Positions 39,729 to 46,985 of a stretch of DNA of 46,985 nucleotides are shown one piece after another (position 1 is the stretch's first letter; every line of letters starts with the position of its first letter). This DNA comes from Streptomyces fructofermentans. Its GTDB lineage: Bacteria; Actinomycetota; Actinomycetes; Streptomycetales; Streptomycetaceae. The translations under genes were made by a program, and so were the position numbers. Under the pieces are notes generated by a model that made no database searches, was not told the DNA's origin, and worked only from the letters and a program-made list of their open reading frames with translations. The stretch is taken from NCBI RefSeq assembly GCF_014651055.1, contig NZ_BMWD01000045.1, positions 1 through 46,985 of the forward strand, in the 5' to 3' direction.

Positions 39729-40744
39729 CGCAGCCCGTGTCCCCACCCAGGGACGACACTCCGAAGCTGTCACCGCAGGCGGAACCCGGTTCGTGGCGGA
39801 CGGTCGCTGCCCGCGCCGACGTCCGCACCCTGTCCCTGCTCGGCGTGCTGGCCGCCCTGATCCTCATCGGCGGCATCACCAAACCCGAGGAGTTCCTCGA
39901 CACCCGAAACCTCCAACTCGTCCTCACCCAGGCCTCGGTGATCGGTGTCGTCACCGTCGGCATGACCTTCGTCATCACCTCGGGCGGCATCGATCTGTCC
40001 GTCGGCGCGATCGTCGCCCTCGCCTCGGTCTGGGCGACCACCGTCGCCACCCAGGAGTACGGCTTCGCGGGCGTCCTCTTCACCGCCGTCCTCGTCGGCG
40101 TCGGCTGCGGCCTCGTGAACGGCATGCTGATCGCGTACGGGGCGATGGTGCCCTTCATCGCCACCCTCGCCATGCTCGCCTCGGCACGCGGTCTCGCCCT
40201 CCAGATCACCGACGGCAAGACCCAGATCGTCTCCATCGAGGGGATTCTCGAACTCGGCGAGCGCGACTCCTACGTGCTCGGCGTCCCGCCCCTCGTCATG
40301 GTGTTCGCGGTCGTGACGATCATCGGCTGGCTCGTGCTCAACCGCACCACCTTCGGCCGCCGCACGGTCGCCGTCGGCGGCAACGCGGAGGCCGCCCGCC
40401 TGGCCGGCATCGACGTACGCCGCCAGCGCCTGTACCTGTACCTGCTCTCCGGACTGTGCTGCGGCATCGCCGCGTTCCTGCTCATCGTCCTGTCCGGCTC
40501 GGGCCAGAACACCAACGGCAACCTCTACGAACTCGACGCCATCGCCGCCGCGATCATCGGCGGCACCCTGCTCAGCGGCGGCCGGGGCACCATCACCGGC
40601 TCGGTGCTCGGCGTCCTGATCTTCACCACCATCACCAACATCTTCGCCCTGAACAACCTGCAGAGCGACGTCCAGCAGATCGCCAAGGGCGCGATCATCG
40701 TCGCCGCCGTGCTCGTCCAGCGCCGCACCGCAAGCACCACCTGA
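39725..40744 (+). CDS. Sugar ABC importer permease (RbsC type)
   Basis: A 339-residue membrane protein with about nine to ten segments. Family marks are GMTFVITSGGIDLSVGAIVALAS near residue 80, the EAARLAGIDVRR loop that contacts the ATPase near 220, and the late segment ELDAIAAAIIGGTLLSGGRG near 265-285. A polar N-terminal stretch of about 30 residues precedes the first segment. It is translationally coupled to the ATPase gene by a four-base overlap. RbsC-type permeases form a homodimer channel. Confidence 0.94.
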   Translation: MTQPVSPPRDDTPKLSPQAEPGSWRTVAARADVRTLSLLGVLAALILIGGITKPEEFLDTRNLQLVLTQASVIGVVTVGMTFVITSGGIDLSVGAIVALASVWATTVATQEYGFAGVLFTAVLVGVGCGLVNGMLIAYGAMVPFIATLAMLASARGLALQITDGKTQIVSIEGILELGERDSYVLGVPPLVMVFAVVTIIGWLVLNRTTFGRRTVAVGGNAEAARLAGIDVRRQRLYLYLLSGLCCGIAAFLLIVLSGSGQNTNGNLYELDAIAAAIIGGTLLSGGRGTITGSVLGVLIFTTITNIFALNNLQSDVQQIAKGAIIVAAVLVQRRTASTT

Positions 40745-40775
40745 GGGACACACCTCGAGGAAAGGGACCCACCTC

Positions 40776-41813
40776 ATGCCAGAACTCACGAGCCGCAGAG
40801 GACTGCTGTTCGGCACCGCCGCCGTCTCGGCCGGTGTCCTCCTCACCGGTTGCACCAGCAACGACTCCAGCGACGAGCCGGCGGCCAACGACCAGCCCGC
40901 CGCCGACGACAAGCCCGGCAAGCAGGTCACCATCGGGTTCGCGGGCCCCCAGGCCGACCACGGCTGGCTCAACGCGATCAACGACAACGCCAAGAACCGG
41001 GCGAAGAAGTACAAGGACGTCACCCTGGAGATCACGGAGGGCTCCAACGACACCGCCGCGCAGATCGGCCAGATCGAAACCCTGATCAACAAGAAGGTCG
41101 ACGTCCTGGTGGTGCTGCCCGCCGACGGCAAGGCGCTCACCCAGGTCGGCCTCCAGGCCATGCGCGCCGGCATTCCGGTGATCAACCTGGACCGCATCTT
41201 CAACTCCCCGCAGGCGTACCGCTGCTGGATCGGCGGCGACAACTACGGCATGGGCCTGAGCGCCGGCCACTACATCGGCGAGAAGCTCAAGGACAAGAAG
41301 AACGCCCGGGTCATCGAGCTCGCGGGCCTCGACAACCTGGAGCTGACCCAGCAGCGCACGGACGGCTTCGACGCCGCCCTGAAGAACTACCCGAACATCA
41401 AGAAGGTCGCCCGGCAGGCCGCCGAGTTCACCGTCGAGTCGGGGCAGGCCAAGATGTCCCAGCTCCTGCAGGCCCAGTCGAAGTTCGACGCCCTGTGGAA
41501 CCACGACGACGACCAGGGCGTCGGCGCGCTGCGCGCCATCAAGCAGGCCGGCCGGGACGACTTCCTCATGGTCGGCGGGGCGGGCGCCCTCTCCGCGTTC
41601 CAGGCCATCGAGTCGGACGACAGCGTCCTGAAGGCCACCGTCCTCTACCCGCCGACCATGGCCGCGTCCGCGATCGACCTCGCCCGCGCGCTCGGCCAGA
41701 GCAAGGGCGTCGGCGGCCTCGCCGAGTTCGAGATCCCGGCCTCCCTGACGCTCTACTCGGCCGTCGTCGACAAGGACAACGTCAAGCAGTACATGTCCAC
41801 CGGCTTCAAGTGA
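40776..41813 (+). CDS. Sugar-binding lipoprotein of the RbsB type, Tat-exported
   Basis: A 345-residue substrate-binding protein (Peripla_BP_4 fold). The signal has a twin-arginine motif (TSRRGLLFG, residues 5-13) and a lipobox (VLLTGC, Cys near 27), so a folded lipoprotein exported by Tat is expected. An acidic Ser/Asn/Asp linker precedes the two-lobed domain, with KQVTIGFAGPQADHGWLNAI near 50. The internal INKKVDVLVVLPADGKAL and ALWNHDDDQGVGALRAI are typical of the family. It follows the permease by 31 bases. A stem-loop comes directly after it. Confidence 0.94.
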   Translation: MPELTSRRGLLFGTAAVSAGVLLTGCTSNDSSDEPAANDQPAADDKPGKQVTIGFAGPQADHGWLNAINDNAKNRAKKYKDVTLEITEGSNDTAAQIGQIETLINKKVDVLVVLPADGKALTQVGLQAMRAGIPVINLDRIFNSPQAYRCWIGGDNYGMGLSAGHYIGEKLKDKKNARVIELAGLDNLELTQQRTDGFDAALKNYPNIKKVARQAAEFTVESGQAKMSQLLQAQSKFDALWNHDDDQGVGALRAIKQAGRDDFLMVGGAGALSAFQAIESDDSVLKATVLYPPTMAASAIDLARALGQSKGVGGLAEFEIPASLTLYSAVVDKDNVKQYMSTGFK

Positions 41814-41827
41814 TGGGCCCTGTTCCG

Positions 41828-41848
41828 GGGGCCTGCCCGGCAGGCCCC
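41828..41848. other. Intercistronic stem-loop after the binding-protein gene
   Basis: Perfect 8-base arms (GGGGCCTG, 41828-41835; complement 41841-41848) with loop CCCGG, between the binding-protein gene and the dehydrogenase gene. It probably protects the upstream mRNA or partly terminates it, so more binding protein is made. Confidence 0.55.
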
Positions 41849-41885
41849 ACCCCCACAGCGCCGAGACGACGAGGAGGACCTCCGC

Positions 41886-43112
41886 ATGGGACAGCCGCAC
41901 GAGGGCGACGAGGCAGGGGACCGGTCCGGCACCGGGTCCGACAAGCCCGCGCTGGGCGTGGGCATGGTCGGATACGCGTTCATGGGCGCCGCCCACTCCC
42001 AGGGCTGGCGCACCGCGGGACACGTCTTCGACCTGCCGCTGCGACCGGTGCTCGCCGCCGTCTGCGGCCGTGACGCGACTGCCGTACGGACGGCGGCCGA
42101 CCAGCTCGGCTGGGCGGCCGCCGAGACCGACTGGCGGGCCCTGATCGCCCGCGACGACGTCGACATCGTCGACATCTGCACCCCCGGTGACAGCCACGCC
42201 GAGATCGCGCTGGCCGCGCTGGCCGCGGGCAAGCACGTGCTGTGCGAGAAGCCCCTCGCCAACACGGTGGGGGAGGCCGAGGCGATGGCCGAGGCCGCCC
42301 GGGCCGCCGGCGACCGCGGCCAGGTCGCGATGGTCGGCTTCAACTACCGCCGGCTGCCCGCCGCCGCGCTCGCCAGGACCATGGTCGCCGAGGGGCGCAT
42401 CGGCCACCTCCGGCACGTACGGGTGACGTACCTCCAGGACTGGCTGGTGGACCCGCAGTTCCCGCTGACCTGGCGGTTGCGCAAGGAGTCCGCGGGCTCG
42501 GGCGCCCTCGGCGACCTGGGCGCGCACATCGTCGACCTGGCGCAGTACCTCGCGGGCGAGCCGGTGGTGGGCGTCTCGGCGCTCACCGAGACCTTCGTAC
42601 GCGAGCGGCCGCTGCCCACCGGAGCGTCCGTCGGGCTCTCGGCGTCCGCAGGAGGGCACCTCGGCCCGGTCACGGTCGACGACGCCGCCCTGTTCACCGG
42701 ACGGTTCGGCTCGGGCGCCCTCGCCTCCTTCGAGGCCACCCGCTACGCGACCGGGCGCAAGAACTCCCTGCGCATCGAACTCAACGGGGAGGAGGGCTCG
42801 TTGGCGTTCGACCTGGAACGCCTCAACGAACTCTCCTACTACGACGGCACCGAGCCCGGGACCCGCGCCGGCTTCCGCCGCATCCTCGTCACCGAGCCCG
42901 ACCACCCGTACCTGGAGGCATGGTGGCCGCCGGGCCACGGCCTCGGCTACGAGCACACCTTCGTCCACCAGGCCCGCGACCTGGTGCACGCGATCGCCGA
43001 GGGCGGCCGGCCCCTGCCGTCCTTCGCCGACGGGCTGCAGGTGCAGCGCGTCCTCGCGGCGGTCGAGGAGAGCGCCGCCAAGAACTCCGTCTACACCCCG
43101 ACAGCGAGCTGA
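41886..43112 (+). CDS. Gfo/Idh/MocA family oxidoreductase
   Basis: A 408-residue NAD(P)-dependent sugar oxidoreductase. The Rossmann motif is GVGMVGYAFMGAAHS near residue 23, and the family's CEKPLA motif (catalytic Lys) is near 121. NYRRLPAA near 150, and GDLGAHIVDLAQYL with the conserved Asp and His near 214, belong to the C-terminal alpha/beta domain. A 20-residue polar N-terminal extension is present. ATG follows the site AGGAGGAC. Such enzymes oxidise or reduce sugars, often at C1 or C3, including inositols and glycosides. It is co-transcribed with the importer and the TIM-barrel gene. Confidence 0.93.
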   Translation: MGQPHEGDEAGDRSGTGSDKPALGVGMVGYAFMGAAHSQGWRTAGHVFDLPLRPVLAAVCGRDATAVRTAADQLGWAAAETDWRALIARDDVDIVDICTPGDSHAEIALAALAAGKHVLCEKPLANTVGEAEAMAEAARAAGDRGQVAMVGFNYRRLPAAALARTMVAEGRIGHLRHVRVTYLQDWLVDPQFPLTWRLRKESAGSGALGDLGAHIVDLAQYLAGEPVVGVSALTETFVRERPLPTGASVGLSASAGGHLGPVTVDDAALFTGRFGSGALASFEATRYATGRKNSLRIELNGEEGSLAFDLERLNELSYYDGTEPGTRAGFRRILVTEPDHPYLEAWWPPGHGLGYEHTFVHQARDLVHAIAEGGRPLPSFADGLQVQRVLAAVEESAAKNSVYTPTAS

Positions 43113-43127
43113 GAAGGGTCGGTCCCC

Positions 43128-44132
43128 ATGCCTCGCACATTCACACTCTTCACCGGCCAGTGGGCCGACCTGCCACTCGAGGAGGTCTGCCGGCTCGCCC
43201 GCGACTTCGGCTACGACGGGCTCGAACTCGCCTGCTGGGGGGACCACTTCGAGGTCGACAAGGCGCTCGCGGACCCCGGGTACCTCGACTCGCGGCGGGA
43301 GCTGCTGGACAAGTACGGCCTCACCTGCGCAGCCATCTCCAACCACCTCGTGGGGCAGGCCGTCTGCGACGCCATCATCGACGAGCGCCACCGCGCGATC
43401 CTGCCGTCCCGCATCTGGGGCGACGGCGAGGCGGAGGGCGTACGGCAGCGGGCGGCGTCCGAGATCGCCGACACCGCCCGGGCCGCCGCCGCCTTCGGGG
43501 TCGACACCGTCATCGGCTTCACCGGCTCGGCCATCTGGCACCTGGTCGCGATGTTCCCGCCCGCCCCCGAGTCGATGATCGACCGCGGCTACGACGACTT
43601 CGCGATGCGCTGGAACCCCATCCTCGACGTCTTCGACACGGAGGGCGTGCGGTTCGCGCACGAGGTCCACCCGAGCGAGATCGCGTACGACTACTGGACG
43701 ACGCAGCGTGCGCTGCAGGCGGTGGACAACCGTCCCGCGTTCGGGCTGAACTTCGACCCCTCGCACTTCGTCTGGCAGGACCTCGACCCGGTCGGCTTCC
43801 TGTGGGACTTCCGCGACCGGATCTACCACGTGGACTGCAAGGAGGCCCGCAAGCGCCTCGACGGCCGCAACGGCCGGCTCGGCTCGCACCTGCCGTGGGG
43901 CGACCCGCGCCGGGGCTGGGACTTCGTGTCCGCGGGCCACGGGGACGTGCCCTGGGAGGACGTGTTCCGGATGCTGCGGTCCATCGACTACCGGGGGCCC
44001 ATCTCCGTCGAATGGGAGGACGCGGGCATGGACCGGCTCCAGGGAGCGCCCGAGGCGCTGGCCCGGTTGAAGGCCTTCGACTTCGAGCCGCCCACGGCCT
44101 CCTTCGACGCGGCGTTCGGGGGCAACGACTGA
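43128..44132 (+). CDS. Sugar phosphate isomerase/epimerase family TIM-barrel protein
   Basis: A 334-residue protein of the AP_endonuc_2 (xylose isomerase-like) fold. Likely metal ligands are seen in AHEVHPSEIA (Glu, near 182), LNFDPSHF (Asp/His, near 210), YHVDCKEA (His) and SVEWEDAG (Glu, near 300). The start LFTGQWADLPLEEVC and YDGLELACWGDHF fit the group acting on sugars or keto-sugars. It lies 15 bases after the Gfo/Idh/MocA gene. The pair is typical of pathways that oxidise a sugar and then isomerise or cleave the keto-sugar. The precise reaction is not known. Confidence 0.92.
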   Translation: MPRTFTLFTGQWADLPLEEVCRLARDFGYDGLELACWGDHFEVDKALADPGYLDSRRELLDKYGLTCAAISNHLVGQAVCDAIIDERHRAILPSRIWGDGEAEGVRQRAASEIADTARAAAAFGVDTVIGFTGSAIWHLVAMFPPAPESMIDRGYDDFAMRWNPILDVFDTEGVRFAHEVHPSEIAYDYWTTQRALQAVDNRPAFGLNFDPSHFVWQDLDPVGFLWDFRDRIYHVDCKEARKRLDGRNGRLGSHLPWGDPRRGWDFVSAGHGDVPWEDVFRMLRSIDYRGPISVEWEDAGMDRLQGAPEALARLKAFDFEPPTASFDAAFGGND

Positions 44133-44254
44133 CGAGCCGCCCCGTCCCCCCACGCACGAGCAACCGCCCGGCCCGGACGGCCGGAACCCGCCCGGGCAGC
44201 AGTCCCGACCTGCCCCCGACCACCGCCATCCGTCTCCACGGCCGGATCCACCGG

Positions 44255-44283
44255 CGGAGGCCGACGCCCGCCGTCGGCCTCCG
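44255..44283. terminator. Terminator after the isomerase gene
   Basis: Perfect 12-base arms (44255-44266 and 44272-44283), loop CCCGC, about 120 bases after the stop. It may separate the importer operon from the sugar dehydrogenase gene. Confidence 0.65.
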
Positions 44284-44378
44284 GAGACGACCGAACGCTT
44301 CTGTGTCTCCGGGGTGACGGCGCACCCCGGCGTATCTCGCACCCGCATGTACCACCAGCCCCACTCTGGAGGCATTCC

Positions 44379-46880
44379 GTGCACGGGAACGATCACATGG
44401 GCACCATCAGAACCACAGGCCTCAGACGACGTCCGAGAGTCCGCAGGACGCTCGCTCTCCTCACCGGGGCGATCCTCGCGGGCGCCTCCCTCACCCTGAC
44501 CACGCCACCCGCGGGCGCCGCCGTCGCCGATCCGCCCGCCGCGCCCGCCGCGGCCGAGGACTTCCAGCAGGTCACCCTGGCCAAGGGCGAGGCCGAGGTC
44601 GGCGAGCCCATGTCGCTGGCCGTCCTCCCCGACCGCTCGGTCCTGCACACGTCCCGCGACGGCGAACTGCGCATCACGGACGCCGCGGGCAACACCCGCA
44701 TCGCCGGCGAACTCGACGTCTACGCCCACGACGAGGAGGGGCTCCAGGGCATCGGCGTCGACCCCGGCTTCGCCGACAACCGCTTCATCTACCTCTACTA
44801 CGCGCCGCCGCTCGACACCCCGGCGGGCGACGCCCCCGAGACCGGCACCGCGGCCGACTTCGCGCCCTTCGACGGCGTCAACCGGCTCTCCCGGTTCGTC
44901 CTGAGGGCCGACGGCACCCTCGACAACGCCAGCGAGAAGAAGATCCTCGACGTACCGGCGACGCGCGGCATCTGCTGCCACGTCGGCGGCGACATCGACT
45001 TCGACGCGGCCGGGAACCTGTACCTGTCGACCGGCGACGACTCCAACCCGTTCCAGTCCTCCGGCTACGCGCCCATCGACGAACGGGCCGACCGCAACCC
45101 GGTGTTCGACGCCCAGCGCACCTCCGGCAACACCAACGACCTGCGCGGCAAGATCCTGCGCGTCAAGGTGAACGCCGACGGCTCGTACGCGATCCCGGAC
45201 GGGAACCTGTTCGCCCCCGGCACCGCGAAGACCCGCCCCGAGATCTACGCGATGGGCTTCCGCAACCCCTTCCGGTTCAGTGTCGACAAGGAGACCGGAA
45301 TCCTCTACGTCGGCGACTACGGCCCCGACGCCGGTGCCGCCGACCCCGCGCGAGGACCCGCGGGGCAGGTCGAGTTCGCGCGTGTGACGAAGCCGGGCAA
45401 CTTCGGCTGGCCGTACTGCACGGGCGACAACGACGCCTACGTGGACTACGACTTCGCGACCGGCGCGTCCGGGGACGCCTTCGACTGCTCGGCGCCGAAG
45501 AACACCTCGCCGCACAACACGGGCCTCACCGACCTCCCGCCGGCCGAGGCCGCCTGGATACCGTACGACGGCGCCTCCGTGCCCGAGTTCGGCGACGGCT
45601 CGGAGTCCCCGATGGGCGGACCGGTCTACCACTACGACCCGGCGCTCGACTCGCCGGTCAAGTTCCCCGAGGCGTACGACGGCGACTTCTTCGCCGGGGA
45701 GTTCGGCCGCCGCTGGATCAAGCGGATCGTCTCCGACGACAACGGCACCGTGCAGTCCGTCAACGACGTGCCGTGGACCGGCACCCAGATCATGGACATG
45801 TCCTTCGGCCCGGACGGCGCGCTGTACGTCCTCGACTACGGCACCGCGTGGTTCGGCGGCGACGAGCACTCCGCCCTCTACCGGATCGAGAACGCCACCG
45901 ACGGCCACTCGCCCGTGGCGCAGGCCGCGGCGGACCGCACGTCCGGACAGGCGCCCCTGCGGGTGAAGTTCTCCTCGGCGGGCACCTCGGACGCCGACGG
46001 CGGCACCCTCACGTACCGCTGGGACTTCGGCGACGGCGGCACGTCCACGGCCGCGAACCCCACCCACAAGTACAAGCGGAACGGCACCTACACGGCGACG
46101 CTGACCGCCGAGGACCCGGACGGCCGCACCGGAAGCGCGAGCGTACGCGTCGTGGTCGGCAACACCGAGCCGAAGGTGACCCTCCAACTCCCCGAGGACG
46201 GACAGCTCTTCGCCTTCGGTGAGGCCGTGCCCTTCAAGGTCCGGGTGACCGACCCGGAGGACCGCACGATCGACTGCGCCAAGGTGAAGGTCACCTTCGT
46301 CCTCGGCCACGACAGCCACGGCCACCCGGTGACCTCGGCCAACGGCTGCTCCGGCACCATCCAGACGAGCGCCGACGGCGGGCACGACGAGGACGCGAAC
46401 ATCTTCGGCGTGTTCGACGCGGAGTACACCGACGGCGGGGGCGGCGGCCAGGAGGCGCTCACCGGCCACGACCAGAGCGTCGTCCAGCCCAAGCACCGCC
46501 AGGCCGAGCACTACGGCACGTCCAAGGGCGTCACGGTCCAGTCGAAGGCCACCGCGCACGGCGGCAAGACCGTCGGCGACATCCACAACGGCGACTGGAT
46601 CGCCTTCGAGCCGTACGTCCTCGGCAACGCCACGAAGCTCACGGCACGGGTCTCGTCGGGCGGAACCGGTGGCAGGCTGGAGGTCCGCGCGGGTTCGCCC
46701 ACCGGCCGGCTCCTCGGCACCGCGACCGTCCCCGTGACCGGCGGCTGGGAGACCTTCCAGGACGTCGGCGCCGCCCTCACCCGGGCGCCGCGGGGGACCA
46801 CGTCGCTCCACCTCGTCTTCAAGGGGACCGGCACCGGGGCCCTGTACGACGTGGACGACTTCACCTTCACGACCCGCTGA
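44379..46880 (+). CDS. Secreted PQQ-type sugar dehydrogenase with PKD and CBM6-like domains
   Basis: An 833-residue secreted protein. The start is GTG at 44379 with GGAGG seven bases upstream; an ATG six codons later lacks a site. The signal peptide (RTLALLTGAILAGASLTLT to AGA) ends near residue 48. Residues about 60-490 are a GSDH-type six-bladed propeller (EEGLQGIGVDPGF, NDLRGKILRVKV, GFRNPFRFSVD, GNFGWPYC). A PKD domain (about 505-590, YRWDFGDGGTST) follows. A beta-rich segment is next, then a CBM6-like domain (about 690-833, HNGDWIAFEPYVLG, VDDFTF). It likely oxidises a sugar at the cell surface. Similar chains elsewhere are joined to ThuA domains; none is present here. Confidence 0.88.
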   Translation: MHGNDHMGTIRTTGLRRRPRVRRTLALLTGAILAGASLTLTTPPAGAAVADPPAAPAAAEDFQQVTLAKGEAEVGEPMSLAVLPDRSVLHTSRDGELRITDAAGNTRIAGELDVYAHDEEGLQGIGVDPGFADNRFIYLYYAPPLDTPAGDAPETGTAADFAPFDGVNRLSRFVLRADGTLDNASEKKILDVPATRGICCHVGGDIDFDAAGNLYLSTGDDSNPFQSSGYAPIDERADRNPVFDAQRTSGNTNDLRGKILRVKVNADGSYAIPDGNLFAPGTAKTRPEIYAMGFRNPFRFSVDKETGILYVGDYGPDAGAADPARGPAGQVEFARVTKPGNFGWPYCTGDNDAYVDYDFATGASGDAFDCSAPKNTSPHNTGLTDLPPAEAAWIPYDGASVPEFGDGSESPMGGPVYHYDPALDSPVKFPEAYDGDFFAGEFGRRWIKRIVSDDNGTVQSVNDVPWTGTQIMDMSFGPDGALYVLDYGTAWFGGDEHSALYRIENATDGHSPVAQAAADRTSGQAPLRVKFSSAGTSDADGGTLTYRWDFGDGGTSTAANPTHKYKRNGTYTATLTAEDPDGRTGSASVRVVVGNTEPKVTLQLPEDGQLFAFGEAVPFKVRVTDPEDRTIDCAKVKVTFVLGHDSHGHPVTSANGCSGTIQTSADGGHDEDANIFGVFDAEYTDGGGGGQEALTGHDQSVVQPKHRQAEHYGTSKGVTVQSKATAHGGKTVGDIHNGDWIAFEPYVLGNATKLTARVSSGGTGGRLEVRAGSPTGRLLGTATVPVTGGWETFQDVGAALTRAPRGTTSLHLVFKGTGTGALYDVDDFTFTTR

Positions 46881-46900
46881 GTGAGGCCCGCGATGCGAGC

Positions 46901-46932
46901 CACCGGCCGGCCGGCGGCGCCGTCGGCCGGTG
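46901..46932. terminator. Terminator after the sugar dehydrogenase gene
   Basis: Arms CACCGGCCG (46901-46909) and CGGCCGGTG (46924-46932), 20 bases after the stop codon. Confidence 0.6.
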
Positions 46933-46959
46933 CCGCCCCGCTCCTCGGAACCCCGCCGG

Positions 46960-46983
46960 GTCCCGCCGCCGCGACGGCGGGAC
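46960..46983. terminator. Second hairpin at the right edge
   Basis: A perfect 9-base stem (46960-46968 with 46975-46983), loop CCGCGA. Together with the previous hairpin it probably ends the operon; the window ends two bases later. Confidence 0.55.
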
Positions 46984-46985
46984 GG

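Noticed and set aside
40695..46811. A 2038-residue open frame on the minus strand across the sugar operon
   Set aside because: It lies opposite five well-supported genes with clear family motifs, and its composition is that of an antisense shadow.

Overview
The window is high-GC DNA with GTG and TTG starts, strong G+C stem-loop terminators, CBM2-bearing cellulases, twin-arginine lipoproteins and CebR-type operator boxes. All of this points to the chromosome of a saprophytic Streptomyces or close relative. I saw no rRNA, tRNA, insertion sequence, phage gene or CRISPR array. Gene functions come from recognised motifs and family resemblance; no database search was run.

Layout. (1) 1-2994: a stress or envelope efflux module. 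A DUF4097 protein and a DrrAB-type ABC exporter (minus strand) diverge from a GbsR/MarR-type regulator, and a repeated CGTTGC motif overlaps both core promoters. (2) 3067-11527: a cellulose and xyloglucan locus. GH74-CBM2 and GH48-CBM2 (minus) diverge from a CBM2-GH6 exocellulase (plus) across a 979-base region. That region has two CebR-like boxes and what may be the decayed start of another secreted cellulase. (3) 11757-15241: a His-rich methyltransferase, an SDR, a secreted GH75 chitosanase and an aldo/keto reductase, separated by strong hairpins. (4) 15413-22391: a Liv-type ABC importer in which both permeases and one ATPase are fused into one 978-residue chain, with its lipoprotein, its second ATPase and a long-chain acyl-CoA ligase. 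A promoter with two TGACG-N3-CGTCA operators precedes the transporter. (5) 22742-25941: a LysR regulator, a divergent SBF-type symporter and a secreted beta-propeller protein. (6) 26099-36436: a formate module. A ketopantoate-reductase-like gene, a formate dehydrogenase whose alpha subunit is split over two genes, a NuoE-NuoF fusion and FdhD form a tight minus-strand operon. It diverges from an OFA (oxalate/formate) transporter with a 43-residue partner, a FabH-like enzyme and an FCD-GntR regulator. A 9-base motif is shared between the regulator's promoter and that of the dehydrogenase operon. (7) 36800-46880: a sugar uptake and oxidation operon with a ROK regulator, an RbsA/RbsC/RbsB-like importer, a Gfo/Idh/MocA dehydrogenase, a TIM-barrel isomerase/epimerase and a large secreted PQQ-type sugar dehydrogenase with PKD and CBM6-like domains.

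How it fits together. Regions 2 and 3 attack plant and fungal polymers outside the cell. Region 7 takes in and oxidises a sugar or sugar derivative. Region 6 would import formate (or oxalate) and pass its electrons to NAD. Region 4 probably imports a carboxylate that FadD activates, rather than a branched-chain amino acid; this is inference from gene context. The points most worth following up are the split formate dehydrogenase with its odd partner genes and shared operator motif, the LivH-LivM-LivF fusion and its paired operators, and the empty CebR-boxed leader in the cellulase locus.
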